Below, piece by piece: positions 1 to 7,153 of a stretch of 41,208 nt of DNA. The stretch lies in contig CAMCOD010000015.1 in assembly GCA_945876435.1 (NCBI GenBank), positions 1-41,208 on the forward strand, read 5' to 3'. The stretch is from an uncultured Clostridia bacterium (GTDB taxonomy: Bacteria; Bacillota; Clostridia; Oscillospirales; Ruminococcaceae). The position numbers were made by a program, and so were the translations under genes. Position 1 is the stretch's first letter; the number at the start of each line of letters is the position of its first letter. Under the pieces are notes generated by a model. The model made no database searches. It was not told the DNA's origin and saw only the letters and a list, made by a program, of their open reading frames with translations.

Positions 1-58
1 AAATTTATTCGGTTTGGAAAGTCCCGAAACCCGCATAAACACTGGTTTTTTTCGAATT

Positions 59-1561
59 TTACTTGTCGAGGGGCTTCATTGTGGGGAACAGGAGCACATC
101 ACGGATGGAGGCGCTGTCGGTGAGCAGCATAACCAGACGGTCGAAGCCGAAGCCCAGGCCGCCCGTTGGAGGCAGACCGTATTCCAGAGCGGTCACATAG
201 TCGTAGTCGACCTGTGCTTTGCAGTTTGGTTCCAGAGCCTTGCGTTCCGCAACCTGACGCTCGAAGCGGCCCTTCTGGTCGATGGGGTCGTTCAGCTCGG
301 AGAAGGCGTTGCCGAACTCCATGGCGTTGATGAAGTACTCAAAACGCTCGGTGAAGGCAGGGTTGTCGGCCTTACGTTTTGCCAGAGGGCTGATCTCAAC
401 CGGGTAATCGTAGATGAAGGTCGGCTGGATCAGGTTTTCTTCCACGAAAGCATCGAAGAATTCGGCGATGATAGCGCCCTTGGTAGGCACTTCCGGCAGC
501 TCAACATGATGCTCCTTGGACAAAGCGATGGCTTCCTCGTCGGAATTTACCTGGTCAAAGTCCACGCCGGAGTATTTTTTAACGGCTTCCACCATGGTCA
601 TGCGCTCCCAATGGCTCAGGTCGATCTCTTTACCCTGGTAAGGGATGGTCAGGCTGCCGCAAACCTTCTGGGCCACCCGTTTCATCATCTCTTCCACCAG
701 ATCCATCATGCCCTTATAGTCGGTGTAGGCCTGATACAGCTCGATGGAGGTAAACTCCGGGTTATGTTTGGTATCCATACCCTCGTTGCGGAAGATACGG
801 CCCACTTCGTACACCCGGTCCATGCCGCCGACGATCAGCCGTTTCAGGTACAGCTCAGTCTCAATGCGCAGAACCATGTCCATATCCAGGGTATTGTGAT
901 GGGTCAGGAACGGACGGGCGGACGCGCCGATCTCAAAGGGGGTCAGGATTGGGGTATCCACTTCCAGGAAGCCTCTCTCATCCAGGTAGGCACGGATCTC
1001 CCGCAGGATCTGGGAGCGTTTTACGAAGGTGTCTTTTACATCCGGATTCACGATCAGGTCAACGTAGCGCTGGCGGTAGCGGGTATCCGTATCCTTCAGG
1101 CCGTGGAATTTCTCCGGCAGAGGAAGCAGGGATTTGCTCAGCAGGGTGATGCTGTGGCAGCGGACGGAGATCTCGCCGTGCTGGGTGCGGAACACTTCGC
1201 CGGAAAGGCCGACGATATCGCCGATATCCCATTTTTTGAACTGCTCATAGGTCTCCTGCCCTACCAGCTTCATATTCATATAGACCTGGATGCGGCCGGT
1301 GGAGTCCTGAATATCAAAGAAGGAAGCTTTGCCCATCAGGCGGCGGCTCATGATACGGCCGGCCAGGGACACGCTCTGGTTTTCCATTTGCTCAAAATTG
1401 TCCACGATCTGTTTGGCGTGGGCATCCACCTCATATTTGGTGATGGTGAAGGGGTCCATATTGTTTTCGCGCAGAGCGGCCAGCTTGTCCCGGCGGATCT
1501 GCAGCACCTCGGACAGCTCCGCTTCGCTCTGAGGAAGCTGGTTTTCCATGTTTTCTGCCAT
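59..1561 (-). CDS. lysS: Lysyl-tRNA synthetase, class II
   Basis: Charges tRNA-Lys with lysine in the cytoplasm using ATP. The 500-residue product has the usual length and order: an N-terminal OB-fold anticodon-binding domain (about residues 60-150) followed by the class II catalytic domain. Motif 2 is visible as FRNEGMDTKHNPEFT and motif 3 near the C-terminus as GGLGFGFDRLVML. The ATG start at 1561 is preceded by an AGGAAAGGA ribosome site. It is a single gene with its own sigma-A promoter (1656-1684), downstream of greA on the same strand but separated from it by a terminator. The transcript would have a leader of roughly 85 nt with a short stem at its 5' end. No terminator is visible in the 58 bases left after the stop. 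Identity is secure from the motifs. Confidence 0.98.
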   Translation of the reverse strand: MAENMENQLPQSEAELSEVLQIRRDKLAALRENNMDPFTITKYEVDAHAKQIVDNFEQMENQSVSLAGRIMSRRLMGKASFFDIQDSTGRIQVYMNMKLVGQETYEQFKKWDIGDIVGLSGEVFRTQHGEISVRCHSITLLSKSLLPLPEKFHGLKDTDTRYRQRYVDLIVNPDVKDTFVKRSQILREIRAYLDERGFLEVDTPILTPFEIGASARPFLTHHNTLDMDMVLRIETELYLKRLIVGGMDRVYEVGRIFRNEGMDTKHNPEFTSIELYQAYTDYKGMMDLVEEMMKRVAQKVCGSLTIPYQGKEIDLSHWERMTMVEAVKKYSGVDFDQVNSDEEAIALSKEHHVELPEVPTKGAIIAEFFDAFVEENLIQPTFIYDYPVEISPLAKRKADNPAFTERFEYFINAMEFGNAFSELNDPIDQKGRFERQVAERKALEPNCKAQVDYDYVTALEYGLPPTGGLGFGFDRLVMLLTDSASIRDVLLFPTMKPLDK

Positions 1562-1620
1562 GGTGATAACATCCTTTCCTGTAATTGATTATGATAAACT
1601 TTCGTTTGTACACAGAAGGA

Positions 1621-1640
1621 CCTCCCGCTTCGTTGGGAGG
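1621..1640 (-). promoter_or_regulatory. Hairpin in the lysS 5' leader
   Basis: CCTCCC and GGGAGG pair across an 8-nt loop a few nucleotides after the predicted lysS transcription start. On the minus strand no T-run follows, so it is not a terminator for that strand. It buries a Shine-Dalgarno-like GGGAGG. A role in mRNA stability is possible but unproven. Confidence 0.4.
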
Positions 1641-1655
1641 CGCTGATTTTTTCTT

Positions 1656-1684
1656 ATTATACTTTCTTTTCCGGGAAAAAACAA
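1656..1684 (-). promoter_or_regulatory. Sigma-A promoter of lysS
   Basis: TTGTTT (1679-1684) and TATAAT (1656-1661) are separated by exactly 17 bases on the minus strand. Transcription should begin near 1648, giving a leader of about 85 nt. That is too short for a T-box. Confidence 0.75.
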
Positions 1685-1705
1685 GATTTTCCCCTGTTTA
1701 AACGG

Positions 1706-1737
1706 AAAAAAGCACGGGTTTGATGAAAAACCCGTGC
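1706..1737 (-). terminator. Intrinsic terminator after greA
   Basis: On the minus strand a perfect stem of about 10 bp (GCACGGGTTT pairing with AAACCCGTGC) is followed by a run of six T. It lies 65 bases after the greA stop and just before the lysS promoter, so it separates the two transcription units. Confidence 0.85.
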
Positions 1738-1802
1738 CTGTCTGCCGATTTCTCGGTCATTATGCCGTAAGCGGCTCCGGAGACTAAGCTCCAAGCCGGC
1801 AA

Positions 1803-2279
1803 TTATGCTTCGATTTTCACGATCTCGTACTGGATCACCGCGCCGGAAGGAACGGTTACTTCCACGCTGTCCCCCACTTTGTGGTTGAGAAGCGCCTTGC
1901 CAACCGGAGATTCGTCGGTAATGGTGTCAAAGTCGGAGCTGGATTCCACAGAGCTGACAAAACGGTAGGTCATCTCGTCGCCGAATTCCTTGTCCCGGAT
2001 GGTCACCTTGGTGCCGATGGTAACCGAATCATGGTTCAGGGCGGATTTATCAACGATTTTTACATTTTTAAGCTGTTTTTCCAACACAACGATACGGGCC
2101 TCAACGATGGCCTGTTCGTTCTTCGCCTCGTCATACTCACTGTTTTCGGAAAGGTCGCCGAAGCCTCTGGCGATTTTGATTTTCTCAGAGATTTCCGCGC
2201 GTCTTTCGGTTTTCAGAAGCTGAAGCTCCTTCACCAATTCCTCGTAACCCTCTTTGGTCATAATCAGTTGATCTGCCAA
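1803..2279 (-). CDS. greA: Transcription elongation factor GreA
   Basis: GreA enters the RNA polymerase secondary channel and stimulates cleavage of backtracked RNA. The 158-residue protein has the family length: an N-terminal antiparallel coiled coil (residues 1-75) with the acidic tip region around GFGDLSENSEYDEAKNEQ, then a C-terminal FKBP-like domain with TDESPVGKALL. The start is TTG at 2279, because a GAGGAG ribosome site sits 8 bases upstream and the product then begins MADQLIMTKEGYEEL. A nearby ATG is in another frame. It is monocistronic, with a perfect consensus promoter (2345-2373) and a terminator at 1706-1737. Confidence 0.97.
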   Translation of the reverse strand: MADQLIMTKEGYEELVKELQLLKTERRAEISEKIKIARGFGDLSENSEYDEAKNEQAIVEARIVVLEKQLKNVKIVDKSALNHDSVTIGTKVTIRDKEFGDEMTYRFVSSVESSSDFDTITDESPVGKALLNHKVGDSVEVTVPSGAVIQYEIVKIEA

Positions 2280-2344
2280 TTTTCATTCTCCTCTCGAGGT
2301 CGGGACAGCCGGAGGGATGCCGGCCTTCCCATTGCAATAGTTGT

Positions 2345-2373
2345 ATTATAGTCAATGTGGGTCGGGATGTCAA
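2345..2373 (-). promoter_or_regulatory. Perfect consensus sigma-A promoter of greA
   Basis: TTGACA (2368-2373), a 17-base spacer and TATAAT (2345-2350) on the minus strand match the housekeeping consensus at all 12 positions. This fits a constitutively and strongly expressed gene. Three 11-bp tandem repeats start 28 bp upstream of the -35. Confidence 0.9.
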
Positions 2374-2400
2374 GGGCCAGAACGGATGTTCACAAAAACT

Positions 2401-2433
2401 TTTCAATCCGGTTTCAAACCCGTTTCAATCCCA
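2401..2433. repeat. Three tandem 11-bp repeats upstream of greA
   Basis: The units TTTCAATCCGG, TTTCAAACCCG and TTTCAATCCCA follow each other without gaps. A period of 11 bp is about one helical turn. They lie between the end of the upstream gene (2447) and the greA promoter. They could be protein-binding sites or a degenerate chance repeat. Nothing else in the window repeats them. Confidence 0.6.
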
Positions 2434-2446
2434 GAAAATCCCGGCC

Positions 2447-3220
2447 TCATTCCCGGAGAAAACCCATCTCAAAAGGTTCCGACGCGCTTTCCCGCTGGCC
2501 CAGTATGTCATAGCACAGGTCCGGCGGAAGCTCTCTGCGCCCTTCGTGGAGCAGCGCCAGATACAGCTCCATGGGGTCAACATCCGCCGGGCACACCGCC
2601 AGCAGTTCCCGTGGGACCGGAATACGCAGATCCTGCCGCAGAACACCGGACATGGGCGGCAGCTCCGCCCTGCCGCAGAGCAGCATGGTCCCGTCCCAGC
2701 GCAGATACACCGGCGGAACATCCATGGCCCCGATCAGCGGACAGCCCAGCAGCCCGTCATTCACCGAGGTCAGCTCCACGGCGGCGCCCAGCTGTTCCAT
2801 CAGGCTGCTGCAGAGGGAGTCATAGCGCTCCCGAAAGCGGCACCAGACGGTGACCCGGGGGAAAACCTGGGCCAGTTCCCAGGCGGTAACGGTTCGCTTT
2901 CCCTCCGGATCGTACAAACCCACCCAGTTCAGGCTGTCCCGGAAGGAGCAAAGGGTGTTGCAGAGCAGCTTTTCCTTCAGTTTACTGCTGTCAAAGGCCT
3001 TCCAGGGCCGCTCCCTGGGCAGCTGGATGCCGGACCCGCAGACAACCCGCCCAGTGTAGCGGCCCAGCCGCCGGGCCAGTTTTTCCCAGTTGGGCTTCTG
3101 ACCCGGATGGATCAGCATAATGCTCTCCCCAAGGGCGCTGGTCTCCTGCAGGCCGCTTTGCTTCCAAAATCTCTGCCAGCGGCTTTGAATACGGCTGTCC
3201 TCCGATAATACAACGATCAT
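2447..3220 (-). CDS. Uncharacterised protein, 257 aa
   Basis: I do not recognise the family. The product is soluble, with no signal peptide or membrane segment, and is rich in Trp, Cys, Leu and Arg. Its N-terminus (MIVVLSEDSRIQSRWQRFW) looks like the first beta-strand and helix of a receiver-like or Rossmann fold, but the acidic phospho-acceptor pattern of a response regulator is not evident. A middle stretch around residues 165-200 (GCPLIGAMDVPPVYLRWDG) is Gly/Pro-rich. The ATG at 3220 has AGGAGG ten bases upstream, and the codon use matches neighbouring real genes. It is transcribed towards greA, which has its own promoter. A TATAAT lies at 3264-3269 on the same strand but I find no good -35. 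Function unknown. Confidence 0.75.
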   Translation of the reverse strand: MIVVLSEDSRIQSRWQRFWKQSGLQETSALGESIMLIHPGQKPNWEKLARRLGRYTGRVVCGSGIQLPRERPWKAFDSSKLKEKLLCNTLCSFRDSLNWVGLYDPEGKRTVTAWELAQVFPRVTVWCRFRERYDSLCSSLMEQLGAAVELTSVNDGLLGCPLIGAMDVPPVYLRWDGTMLLCGRAELPPMSGVLRQDLRIPVPRELLAVCPADVDPMELYLALLHEGRRELPPDLCYDILGQRESASEPFEMGFLRE

Positions 3221-3427
3221 AATCTTTCAGTCCTCCTGTGCTTTCTTCGGCTTTCCACCTTATATTATAGGCACAGAAGGGCATGGAGCTTGTCGGAGGC
3301 TGTCGCCTGCCTGTCAAAAACAAGCAGCGGAGCGAAAAGGCTAAGGTTCCGTAAGATTTCTCATGAAAAATCCTGTTTTGTTTTTGTTTTGAGAATGGTA
3401 AGAGGAACGGAAAAGGGCAAAAAAGTT

Positions 3428-5719
3428 CTATTCCGGCAGGGACAGGGCGATCTGCTCCGGTGTGATGGGCAGTTCCCGATGCCATACGCCGGTAGCCCGG
3501 TAAATGGCGTGAGCCAGCGCAGGAGCCGGGGTGTTGATGACGATTTCGCCGATGGATTTGGCGCCGAAGGGGCCGGTGGGCTCGTAGCTGTTCTCAAATT
3601 CCACATGCAGCTTGCCCATATCCAAACGGGTGGGCAGCTTATACTGCATAAAGGAGGATTCCATGGGGCGGCCGTTGCTGTTGTAGGTCACATTTTCCAT
3701 CAGAGTATGGCCGATGCCCTGCACAATGCCGCCCTCGGCCTGGATCCGTGCCAATGCCGGATTGATCGGCGTGCCGCAGTCCACTACGGCCATATAATCC
3801 AAGACCGTGACCTGTCCGGTGAGCTTATCCAGCTCGATCTCCACCATACCCACCATAAAGGGCGGCGGCGAAACAGGGGAAGAATGAGTTCCGGTGACGG
3901 TCGCGGACTCTGTGCTGCACACCTGGGTGCGGTAGGCAATATCCGTCAGGCTGACGCTCTGCTCCGTACCCAGACGGCGAACCTGTTTGCCCTCAAAGAG
4001 CAGTTCTCCGGCATCGCAGTCCAGCATTTGGGCCGCCACGGCGCAGATTTTCTTTTTCATCTCCCCGCAGGCCTTTTCCACCGCCTTGCCGGTAACATAG
4101 GTGGTGGAGGAGGCGTAAGAACCGGAATCATAAGGGGAAGCATCGGTATCCGCGCCGAACACTGCCACATCCTCTACCCGGCAGTCCAGACATTCCGCCG
4201 CCATCTGGGCCAGAATGGTGTCGCAGCCGGTGCCCATATCCGCCGCTCCGATGAGCAGATTGTAGGTGCCGTCCTCGCTGAGCTTGATGGTGGCGGAGCC
4301 AACGTCAACATTGGCAATACCGGAGCCCTGCATGGCCATTGCCACACCGGCCGCCCGCACCTTGCCGTTGCCCATATCCCGGACCGGATACTTCTCCTCC
4401 CAGTGGAACATCTTCCGGCAGTGTTCCATGCAGCGGTCCAGAGCGCAGGCGGAAGCGGTTTCATTATAATAAGCAGGCATGGTCATGCCCTCTTTGACCA
4501 TATTTTGGTCCCGGATCACCGTTGGGTCGATCCCCAGCTTCTCCGCCAGCTCGTTGACGGCGGATTCCACCGCGAAAATGCCCTGGGTTGCGCCATAGCC
4601 CCGGTAGGCGCCGGCAGCCTGCAGGTTGGTATAGACCACATCATAACCAAAGCGGTAGGCTTCCAGTCCGCTGGAATACAGCGGAATGGATTTGTGACCG
4701 GACAGGCCCACCGTGGTGGGACCATGCTCGCCATACGCGCCTGTATTGGACAGAGTGTACAGGTCCAGCGCGCGGATCCTGCCGTCCTTATTGGCGCCAA
4801 GACGCACATGGATCTCCATTTCATGCCGGGGCGAGCCGGCAATCTGGGATTCCTCCCGGCTGTAGACCAATTCGGCGGGACGGCCGGTTTTCATGGTGAC
4901 AAAAGCCGGATAAACCTCGCAGACGGCGCTCTGTTTCGCGCCGAAACCGCCGCCTATGCGGGGTTTTTCCACCCGGATCTGGCTTTTGGGAATGCCCAGC
5001 GCCCGGGAAAGAATGCGGCGGCAGTGGAAAACGATCTGGGTGGAGGAGATCACATGGAGCCGGCCGTAGCGGTCCAGCTCGGTGTAGGTGCGGAAGGTCT
5101 CCATCATGGCCTGATTAAAGGCTTTGGTGTGGTAAGTGTTGTCGATGACCACGTCGCAGCTCGCCATAACCGCCTCCACGTCGCCGTGGGAGCTGACGTC
5201 GCTGGCCACCAGATTCCGTTTGTTGCTTCCTCCCACTTCACAGGGCGGGAACCAATCCTCCTCCGGATGAACCAGAACCGGGTTGTCCTTGGCTGTGCGG
5301 AAATCCAGCACCGCGTCCAGCACCTGGTAGCTGACTTTGATCAGCTTCATGGCTTTCAGCGCCGCTTTTTCGGTTTCGGCGGCAATAATCGCCACCACAT
5401 CCCCCGAAAAGCGCACATGGCGGTCGATGATCAGGCGGTCATAGGGGGATGGCTCGGGATAGGTCTGACCGGCAATGGTAAAACGGTTGGAAGGAACGTC
5501 CTCCCAGGTGAAAATATCCACCACGCCGGGCACTTTTTTTGCCGTTTCGCAGCGGATCTCCTGGACAATGGCGTTGGCATGAGGGCTGCGGAGCAGCTTC
5601 ACCACCAGCGGCTTGCCCGGTACAACATCGTCCACATAGACCGGTTTTCCCAGAAGCAGCTGCATAGCGTCCTTTTTGCGGACGGATTTGTTGATCGACT
5701 GGTACTCTTTCTGTTCCAT
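3428..5719 (-). CDS. Molybdenum hydroxylase, molybdopterin-binding large subunit (xanthine dehydrogenase family)
   Basis: Catalytic subunit of a cytoplasmic three-subunit hydroxylase that adds water-derived oxygen to a C-H bond of a purine, N-heterocycle or aldehyde. The 763 residues hold an N-terminal a/b hammerhead domain (about 15-130), then the molybdopterin-binding domains. Family motifs are IGGGFGAKQ, AAGAYRGYGATQG and, near the C-terminus, GPFGAKSIGE with the catalytic Glu at 725. The segment AADMGTGCDTILAQ replaces the more common MGQG form. Length and motifs indicate an intact enzyme. It is the last gene of a FAD-FeS-Mo operon and starts 10 bases after the FeS gene. Xanthine as substrate is inferred from xpt-pbuX 6 kb away. 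Other purines, nicotinate-like compounds or aldehydes cannot be excluded. Confidence 0.9.
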   Translation of the reverse strand: MEQKEYQSINKSVRKKDAMQLLLGKPVYVDDVVPGKPLVVKLLRSPHANAIVQEIRCETAKKVPGVVDIFTWEDVPSNRFTIAGQTYPEPSPYDRLIIDRHVRFSGDVVAIIAAETEKAALKAMKLIKVSYQVLDAVLDFRTAKDNPVLVHPEEDWFPPCEVGGSNKRNLVASDVSSHGDVEAVMASCDVVIDNTYHTKAFNQAMMETFRTYTELDRYGRLHVISSTQIVFHCRRILSRALGIPKSQIRVEKPRIGGGFGAKQSAVCEVYPAFVTMKTGRPAELVYSREESQIAGSPRHEMEIHVRLGANKDGRIRALDLYTLSNTGAYGEHGPTTVGLSGHKSIPLYSSGLEAYRFGYDVVYTNLQAAGAYRGYGATQGIFAVESAVNELAEKLGIDPTVIRDQNMVKEGMTMPAYYNETASACALDRCMEHCRKMFHWEEKYPVRDMGNGKVRAAGVAMAMQGSGIANVDVGSATIKLSEDGTYNLLIGAADMGTGCDTILAQMAAECLDCRVEDVAVFGADTDASPYDSGSYASSTTYVTGKAVEKACGEMKKKICAVAAQMLDCDAGELLFEGKQVRRLGTEQSVSLTDIAYRTQVCSTESATVTGTHSSPVSPPPFMVGMVEIELDKLTGQVTVLDYMAVVDCGTPINPALARIQAEGGIVQGIGHTLMENVTYNSNGRPMESSFMQYKLPTRLDMGKLHVEFENSYEPTGPFGAKSIGEIVINTPAPALAHAIYRATGVWHRELPITPEQIALSLPE

Positions 5720-5729
5720 AGTGTTCTCC

Positions 5730-6191
5730 TTAGCCCTTACGGCTGTTCAGATAGTTGCGGATGCCCCGAAGCTGGCCCTCGTAGCCGGAGCAGCGGCACA
5801 GGTTCCCGGCCAGGAAGGCCCGGATCTCGTCATCCGTGGGGTCGGGATTCTCCCGCAGCAGCGCGATGGTGTTCATCACAAAACCCGGATTGCAGAAGCC
5901 GCACTGCTCGGCGCCCTGGTCGGCGATAAAGCCTACAAAATCCTCCGCCTCGGCCTGCAAGCCCTCCAGGGTTTGTACGTCCCGGCCATCGGCCCGGGCG
6001 GCCAGTATGGAACAGGATAGAACCGGCTTGCCGTCCATCAGCACCGTGCACAGGCCACAGTTGGAGGTTTCACAGCCCCGTTTCACGCTGTAGCAGCCAT
6101 GCTCCCGGAGAAAATCAATGAGCAGGCAGTCCGGCTCGATTTGTCCGCAAAGGATCTTTCCGTTTAATTTAAGCTTGATTTCCATGGTCAT
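5730..6191 (-). CDS. Molybdenum hydroxylase, [2Fe-2S] subunit
   Basis: Electron-transfer subunit carrying two [2Fe-2S] clusters between the molybdenum site and FAD. The 153-residue length is normal for XdhC/CoxS-type proteins. The N-terminal plant-ferredoxin-type cluster is seen in HGCYSVKRGCETSNCGLC plus a later Cys in PVLSCS. The C-terminal four-helix cluster uses QCGFCNPG and LCRCSGYEG. All expected cysteines are present. Its start overlaps the end of the FAD subunit by 23 bases, and the Mo subunit follows after 10 bases, so the three are translationally coupled. ATG codons at 6191 and 6185 are both possible starts. Confidence 0.95.
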   Translation of the reverse strand: MTMEIKLKLNGKILCGQIEPDCLLIDFLREHGCYSVKRGCETSNCGLCTVLMDGKPVLSCSILAARADGRDVQTLEGLQAEAEDFVGFIADQGAEQCGFCNPGFVMNTIALLRENPDPTDDEIRAFLAGNLCRCSGYEGQLRGIRNYLNSRKG

Positions 6192-6978
6192 CGTTTCCTC
6201 CCAGCTCCAGTAGATTTCGTGTGCAGAGAACCCGGATCAAATGGGTCCGGTAAGCGGCGCTGCCGCGGAGATTGCTGCCGGTCGGCACAAGCTCGGCGAA
6301 AGAATCGGCGAAAGCCTGGGCGCTGGCCTCTGTGATTCCATCCGAAAGCAGCTTTTTCTCGTCCCGAAGCAGCAAAGCCTTTCCCGGACGGGCGCCTGCC
6401 ACTGCCCGGTACTCCCCGTTGAGCCGGGAAACGGCGCAGGCCAGCACCGGGAAGTCTCCCCGCTGGTTCCGCATGGCGCGATAAGTAAAGCGGCCCGGCG
6501 TTTTCTTAACGATCAGGCGCAGCAGAATATCCCGGTCCGCCTTCTGGGAGGCAAACTGCTCCAGCGGAAGGATGCCGCCCTTATACAGCTCCACATAGCT
6601 GTCCATGGAAAGGAAAATCGTCAGCACGTCGGAAAATCCAAAGCGTCCCCAGATGCTGCCGCCTACGGTGGCCAGATTCCGGAACTGTACCCCCACAATA
6701 TCCTTTACGGCAGCCGCGATTTTTCCTCCGCTGTAGCGGTTCAGGCCCTCATGCTGCTCGATCTGGCGCAAGGTCGCCATTGCGCCGATGGAAAACTGCT
6801 CCTGGTTTTCCTCGATCCGGTCCAGACCCAGGTCGCACAGGTCAATGGCCGTATGCACCGACAAGCTGCTCATTTTCAGCCACAGCATACCGCCGATAAT
6901 GCGGTTTTGCCGCTTCTGATTCAGCTGATACGCTTCCTCAAGGCTTTGTGGCCGGACATAGTTTTGTATGTTAATCAT
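6169..6978 (-). CDS. Molybdenum hydroxylase, FAD-binding subunit
   Basis: FAD subunit that passes electrons from the iron-sulfur clusters to the final acceptor. The 269-residue protein begins with INIQNYVRPQSLEEAYQL, the usual PCMH-type start (Y-x-P-x-S-L-x-E-A). It contains RNLATVGGSIWGR (about residues 100-112), the family FAD-contact segment, and ends with the CO dehydrogenase flavoprotein C-terminal domain. It is first in the operon. The ATG at 6978 has AAAGGAG upstream and a promoter at 7024-7052 that overlaps the divergent molybdate-type importer promoter. An acceptor (NAD, ferredoxin or other) cannot be read from the sequence. Confidence 0.93.
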   Translation of the reverse strand: MINIQNYVRPQSLEEAYQLNQKRQNRIIGGMLWLKMSSLSVHTAIDLCDLGLDRIEENQEQFSIGAMATLRQIEQHEGLNRYSGGKIAAAVKDIVGVQFRNLATVGGSIWGRFGFSDVLTIFLSMDSYVELYKGGILPLEQFASQKADRDILLRLIVKKTPGRFTYRAMRNQRGDFPVLACAVSRLNGEYRAVAGARPGKALLLRDEKKLLSDGITEASAQAFADSFAELVPTGSNLRGSAAYRTHLIRVLCTRNLLELGGNDDHGNQA

Positions 6979-7023
6979 GGCAAATTCTCCTTTTTCCCTT
7001 GGTTTGCATACTTTTCTTATTTT

Positions 7024-7052
7024 ATTATATCAGCGGATATTGACTTTGAAAA
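7024..7052 (-). promoter_or_regulatory. Promoter of the molybdenum hydroxylase operon
   Basis: TTTTCA (7047-7052), 17 bases, TATAAT (7024-7029) on the minus strand. It physically overlaps the -35 region of the divergent importer promoter. The ModE-like palindrome lies upstream, at about -67 to -90 relative to this start. Confidence 0.6.
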
Positions 7053-7068
7053 GAGAAATTGCTACAAT
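7040..7068 (+). promoter_or_regulatory. Promoter of the molybdate-type importer operon
   Basis: TTGACT (7040-7045), 17 bases, TACAAT (7063-7068). Transcription should begin near 7075, immediately before the ModE-like palindrome, which suits repression by a bound protein. Confidence 0.75.
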
Positions 7069-7083
7069 TCTGTTGTCTTTTGC

Positions 7084-7107
7084 CGTTGTATTTTTAAAAC
7101 TATAACG
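7084..7107. promoter_or_regulatory. ModE-box-like operator
   Basis: The palindrome CGTTGTAT-N8-CTATAACG spans 24 bp. It has the same 8-8-8 layout and near-identical half sites as the known E. coli modA operator (CGTTATAT-N8-ACATAACG). A further inverted CGTTA half site lies at 7115-7119, facing TAACG at 7103-7107. The box sits at about +9 to +32 of the importer promoter and upstream of the hydroxylase promoter. A ModE-type HTH gene is in the same operon (10062-10403). Confidence 0.7.
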
Positions 7108-7153
7108 AAAAAAACGTTAAACTCCATAAAAAAAGAAGAAAGGAATCGTAATT

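Noticed and set aside
1562-1648. T-box riboswitch upstream of lysS
   Set aside because: The predicted leader of about 85 nt is too short and no T-box sequence or terminator/antiterminator pair is visible on the coding strand.
1621-1652. Hairpin plus T-run on the plus strand between lysS and greA
   Set aside because: It resembles a plus-strand terminator but no plus-strand gene ends here. On the minus strand it lies in the lysS leader and has no T-run.
2401-2433. Remnant of a CRISPR array (GATTGAAAC-like units)
   Set aside because: Units are 11 bp, directly adjacent, without spacers, and no cas genes are present.
3290-5929. Long open frame of 879 codons on the plus strand opposite the hydroxylase subunit
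   Set aside because: It is antisense to an obvious family gene, has no homologous motifs, and such long frames are common opposite GC-rich genes.
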